This document shows, piece after piece, positions 5,964 through 7,799 of a stretch of DNA of 7,799 bases. Under the pieces are notes generated by a model, which was given only the letters and a program-made list of their open reading frames with translations, was not told the DNA's origin and did no database searches. The translations under genes and the position numbers were made by a program. Position 1 is the first letter of the stretch. Every line of letters starts with the position of its first letter. The DNA comes from Pseudomonas sp. UBA5782. Its GTDB lineage: Bacteria; Pseudomonadota; Gammaproteobacteria; Pseudomonadales; Pseudomonadaceae. Location of the stretch: NCBI GenBank assembly GCA_002418465.1, contig DIEE01000247.1, positions 866 to 8,664 of the forward strand, given 5' to 3'.

Positions 5964-7148
5964 ATGCAAAGGACCAACATTGCGATCATCGGCGGCGGAC
6001 TGGTCGGTGCCAGCCTTGCGCTGAGCCTGCAGGCCGGTGCCCGGCAGCGTGGCTGGAAGATCGAGATGATCGAGCCGTTCGCCCCCGGCGACAGCTTTCA
6101 GCCCAGCTACGACGCGCGCTCCTCGGCGATTTCCTACGGCACGCGGCTGATCTATCAGCGCCTCGGCTTGTGGGACAGCATCGCCCGGCGCGCCGAGCCG
6201 ATCCTCGATATCCATGTGTCCGAACGCGGCCGCTTCGGCGCCACACGCCTTTCCGCCAGCGCCGAGCGGGTGCCGGCACTCGGCTACGTGGTGGAGAACG
6301 CCTGGCTCGGCCAGTGCCTGTGGGAAGCGCTGGACCGCGACGTGGTCAGCTGGCGCTGCCCGGCCGTGGTCGAGCGCATGCAGGCGCTGGAAGACGGCTA
6401 CCGGCTGAGCCTGGACGACGAGACGGGTCTCGACTGCGACCTCGCGATCCTCGCCGACGGCGGTCGTTCCGGGCTGCGCGAGCGGCTCGGCATCCAGGTC
6501 GACAAGACGCCCTACGGGCAGACCGCGCTGATTGCCAACGTCACGCCGAGCCAGGCGCACCGCGGGCTGGCCTTCGAACGCTTCATCGCCGACGGACCGA
6601 TGGCGCTGCTGCCGCTGGCCGACGACCGCTGCGCGCTGGTCTGGACGCGGCCGACCGAGGAGGCCACACGCCTCGCCGGGCTCGACGAACGGGCGTTCCT
6701 CGCCGAACTGCAACGCACCTTCGGCTACCGCCTCGGCGCATTCCGCCAGGTCGGCGCACGACACCTCTACCCGCTGGTGCTGATCGAAGCCCAGGAGCAG
6801 GTGCGCTCGCATCTGGTGGTGCTGGGCAACGCCGCCCACGGCATGCACCCGATCGCCGGCCAGGGCTACAACCTGTCGCTGCGCGACACCGTGGAACTGG
6901 CGGAAACCCTGCTGAGCAGCGAGGCGCCACTGGGTGATCTGGCGACGCTGCAGGGCTACCTCGCGCGCCAGCGTCTCGATCAGGAGCTGACCATCGGCTT
7001 CTCCGATCGCGTCACCCGGCTGTTCACCGCGGCCGATCCGGCGCTCTCCAGCGTGCGTCATCTGGGCCTGCTCGGTCTCGACCTGCTGCCGCCGGCCAAG
7101 CGCTGGTTTGCCCGCCAGGCGATGGGCCTCGGCACCCGCGTCAGCTGA
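5964..7148 (+). CDS. ubiH: Ubiquinone biosynthesis FAD-dependent hydroxylase UbiH
   Basis: Flavin monooxygenase of aerobic ubiquinone synthesis, thought to add the C1 hydroxyl to the prenylated ring within the Ubi protein complex. The 394-residue protein shows the FAD Rossmann start GGGLVG (10-15) and DARSSAIS (50-57), the family block near the flavin. It also has the DG motif, ADGGRS (164-169), and the second FAD motif GNAAHGMHPIAGQGYNLSLRD (288-308). Asn in place of the usual Asp in the last motif is typical of UbiH. I chose the ATG at 5964 because GAGGTG lies about 7-8 nt upstream. A GTG at 5958 overlapping the pepP TGA is in frame and would add two residues, but its ribosome binding site is too close. 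The 2-nt gap to pepP implies cotranscription. No frameshift or missing motif was seen. Confidence 0.95.
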   Translation: MQRTNIAIIGGGLVGASLALSLQAGARQRGWKIEMIEPFAPGDSFQPSYDARSSAISYGTRLIYQRLGLWDSIARRAEPILDIHVSERGRFGATRLSASAERVPALGYVVENAWLGQCLWEALDRDVVSWRCPAVVERMQALEDGYRLSLDDETGLDCDLAILADGGRSGLRERLGIQVDKTPYGQTALIANVTPSQAHRGLAFERFIADGPMALLPLADDRCALVWTRPTEEATRLAGLDERAFLAELQRTFGYRLGAFRQVGARHLYPLVLIEAQEQVRSHLVVLGNAAHGMHPIAGQGYNLSLRDTVELAETLLSSEAPLGDLATLQGYLARQRLDQELTIGFSDRVTRLFTAADPALSSVRHLGLLGLDLLPPAKRWFARQAMGLGTRVS

Positions 7149-7310
7149 TCCGGCGCTGCGGCATAAGCGCGCCGAGCCGGGCGCGGCAGGGTCTGAACTG
7201 GTACAAACGCAGCTTCTTCGGCGGCGCCCAGGCGCCGCTTCCGTGATGCCCGACGCGGGCGAAAACCCAGGTGCGGCCGCCTCGTCAGGCGAGATGGCCT
7301 AAGGAATACG
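7149..7310. other. Hairpin-rich spacer between ubiH and ubiI, no gene seen
   Basis: A 162-nt gap in an otherwise compact unit. GCGGCGCC (7221-7228) and GGCGCCGC (7231-7238) form an 8-bp perfect inverted repeat. Only TT follows, so a Rho-independent terminator is unlikely. CGCCT and AGGCG (7279-7283, 7288-7292) form a second small stem just before the ubiI ribosome binding site. No ORF here has a start with Shine-Dalgarno. From memory, P. aeruginosa PAO1 carries a hypothetical gene (PA5222) between ubiH and visC; I see no recognisable remnant. Confidence 0.6.
7221..7238 (+). repeat. GC-rich hairpin between ubiH and ubiI
   Basis: Perfect 8-bp inverted repeat with a 2-nt centre (CA); in RNA the innermost pairs would open to make a loop. 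It is followed by TTCCG. It may pause transcription or protect the ubiH 3' end. No function is shown. Confidence 0.45.
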
Positions 7311-7799
7311 ATGCAGATGCAAGCGGATGTGATCATCGTGGGCGCCGGCATGGTCGGCAGTGCGCTGGCCCTGGCGCTGAAGGACAGCGGCCTGAAAATC
7401 CTCCTCCTCGATGGCGGTCCGCTGAGCCTCGAGCCGTTCGACCGCGATGCCGCCTTCGAGCCGCGGGTCAGCGCGCTGTCCGTCGCCAGCCAGCGCATCC
7501 TCGAACGCCTCGGCGCCTGGGACGGCGTCGTCGCCCGTCGCGCCAGCGTCTACGAGGACATGCAGGTGTGGGACGGCAGCGGCACCGGCAACATCCACTT
7601 CTCCGCCGCCAGCGTGCATGCCGAATCGCTCGGCCACATCGTCGAGAACCGCGTGGTGCAGGAGGCGCTGCTCGAACGCCTGCTGGAGACCCGCGTCGAC
7701 CTGCTGCCGAATGCGCGTGTCGACCAGATCAGGCGCGGCGCCGACGGCTGGCTGCTGACCCTCACCGAGGGCCGCGAACTCAGCGCGCCGCTGCTGATC
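7311..7799 (+). CDS. ubiI: FAD-dependent 2-octaprenylphenol hydroxylase UbiI/VisC (3' end beyond window)
   Basis: Flavin monooxygenase for aerobic C5 hydroxylation of the ubiquinone ring, a paralogue of UbiH in the same complex. The 163 codons present, of about 400 expected, show the FAD Rossmann motif GAGMVG (11-16) and the end of the second strand LLLDGG (31-36). The family motif EPRVSALS (50-57) and the HIVENRVVQEALLERL block follow. The window ends just before the expected ADG motif. The stretch FEPRVSALSVASQRILERLGAWDG and the following VWDGSGTGNIHFSA separate it from UbiH and match Pseudomonas VisC as I remember it. TAAGGA ends 5 nt before the ATG at 7311. The next ATG (7317) is too far from it. 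It follows ubiH after 162 nt and may have its own transcript start or share that of ubiH. The truncation comes from the window edge. Confidence 0.94.
   Translation, partial: MQMQADVIIVGAGMVGSALALALKDSGLKILLLDGGPLSLEPFDRDAAFEPRVSALSVASQRILERLGAWDGVVARRASVYEDMQVWDGSGTGNIHFSAASVHAESLGHIVENRVVQEALLERLLETRVDLLPNARVDQIRRGADGWLLTLTEGRELSAPLLI

Noticed and set aside
7108..7302. A 64-codon plus-strand frame reaching into the ubiH-ubiI gap
   Set aside because: It begins out of frame inside ubiH, has no Shine-Dalgarno and gives an Ala/Arg/Gly-rich product without features.

Overview
The window is chromosomal DNA from a gammaproteobacterium. Its high G+C content, its gene order and its protein sequences point to Pseudomonas or a close relative. 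The anchor is the conserved block of a 5-formyl-THF cyclo-ligase, 6S RNA, zapA and a small zapB-like gene, diverging from ygfB-pepP-ubiH-ubiI (visC), an arrangement I know from P. aeruginosa and its relatives. I see no transposase, integrase, tRNA, rRNA, CRISPR array, phage gene or long repeat. It reads as ordinary core genome. I did not find a new multi-gene system.

Left part (1-2410). A minus-strand pair runs out of the left edge: an EVE-domain protein (2087-1638), then a membrane-bound CHASE-PAS-GGDEF diguanylate cyclase (from 1586, cut by the edge within the GGDEF domain just after its GGEEF motif). A 45-residue single-span membrane protein (2273-2410, plus strand) diverges from the EVE gene. 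It has a strong ribosome binding site, a structured leader and codon use unlike its neighbours. It is the least described item here.

Middle part (2411-3830, minus strand). Transcription appears to start near 3856. It passes through a zapB-like coiled-coil gene and zapA, whose stop and start codons overlap. A second promoter at the 3' end of zapA drives 6S RNA (about 3276-3098), and the cyclo-ligase gene ygfA (3037-2411) follows. The cyclo-ligase and small-ORF stop codons abut exactly, as TGA followed by TCA.

Right part (4044-7799, plus strand). ygfB, pepP and ubiH are tightly packed (19-nt and 2-nt gaps) and look like one operon. ubiI follows after 162 nt of hairpin-rich DNA with no convincing gene, and is cut by the right edge. 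UbiH and UbiI are flavin monooxygenases of aerobic ubiquinone synthesis. PepP is a metal-dependent aminopeptidase P. YgfB is a small regulatory-type protein known in P. aeruginosa for its effect on beta-lactam resistance. Overall the locus combines cell division, stationary-phase control of RNA polymerase, folate repair and respiratory quinone synthesis.
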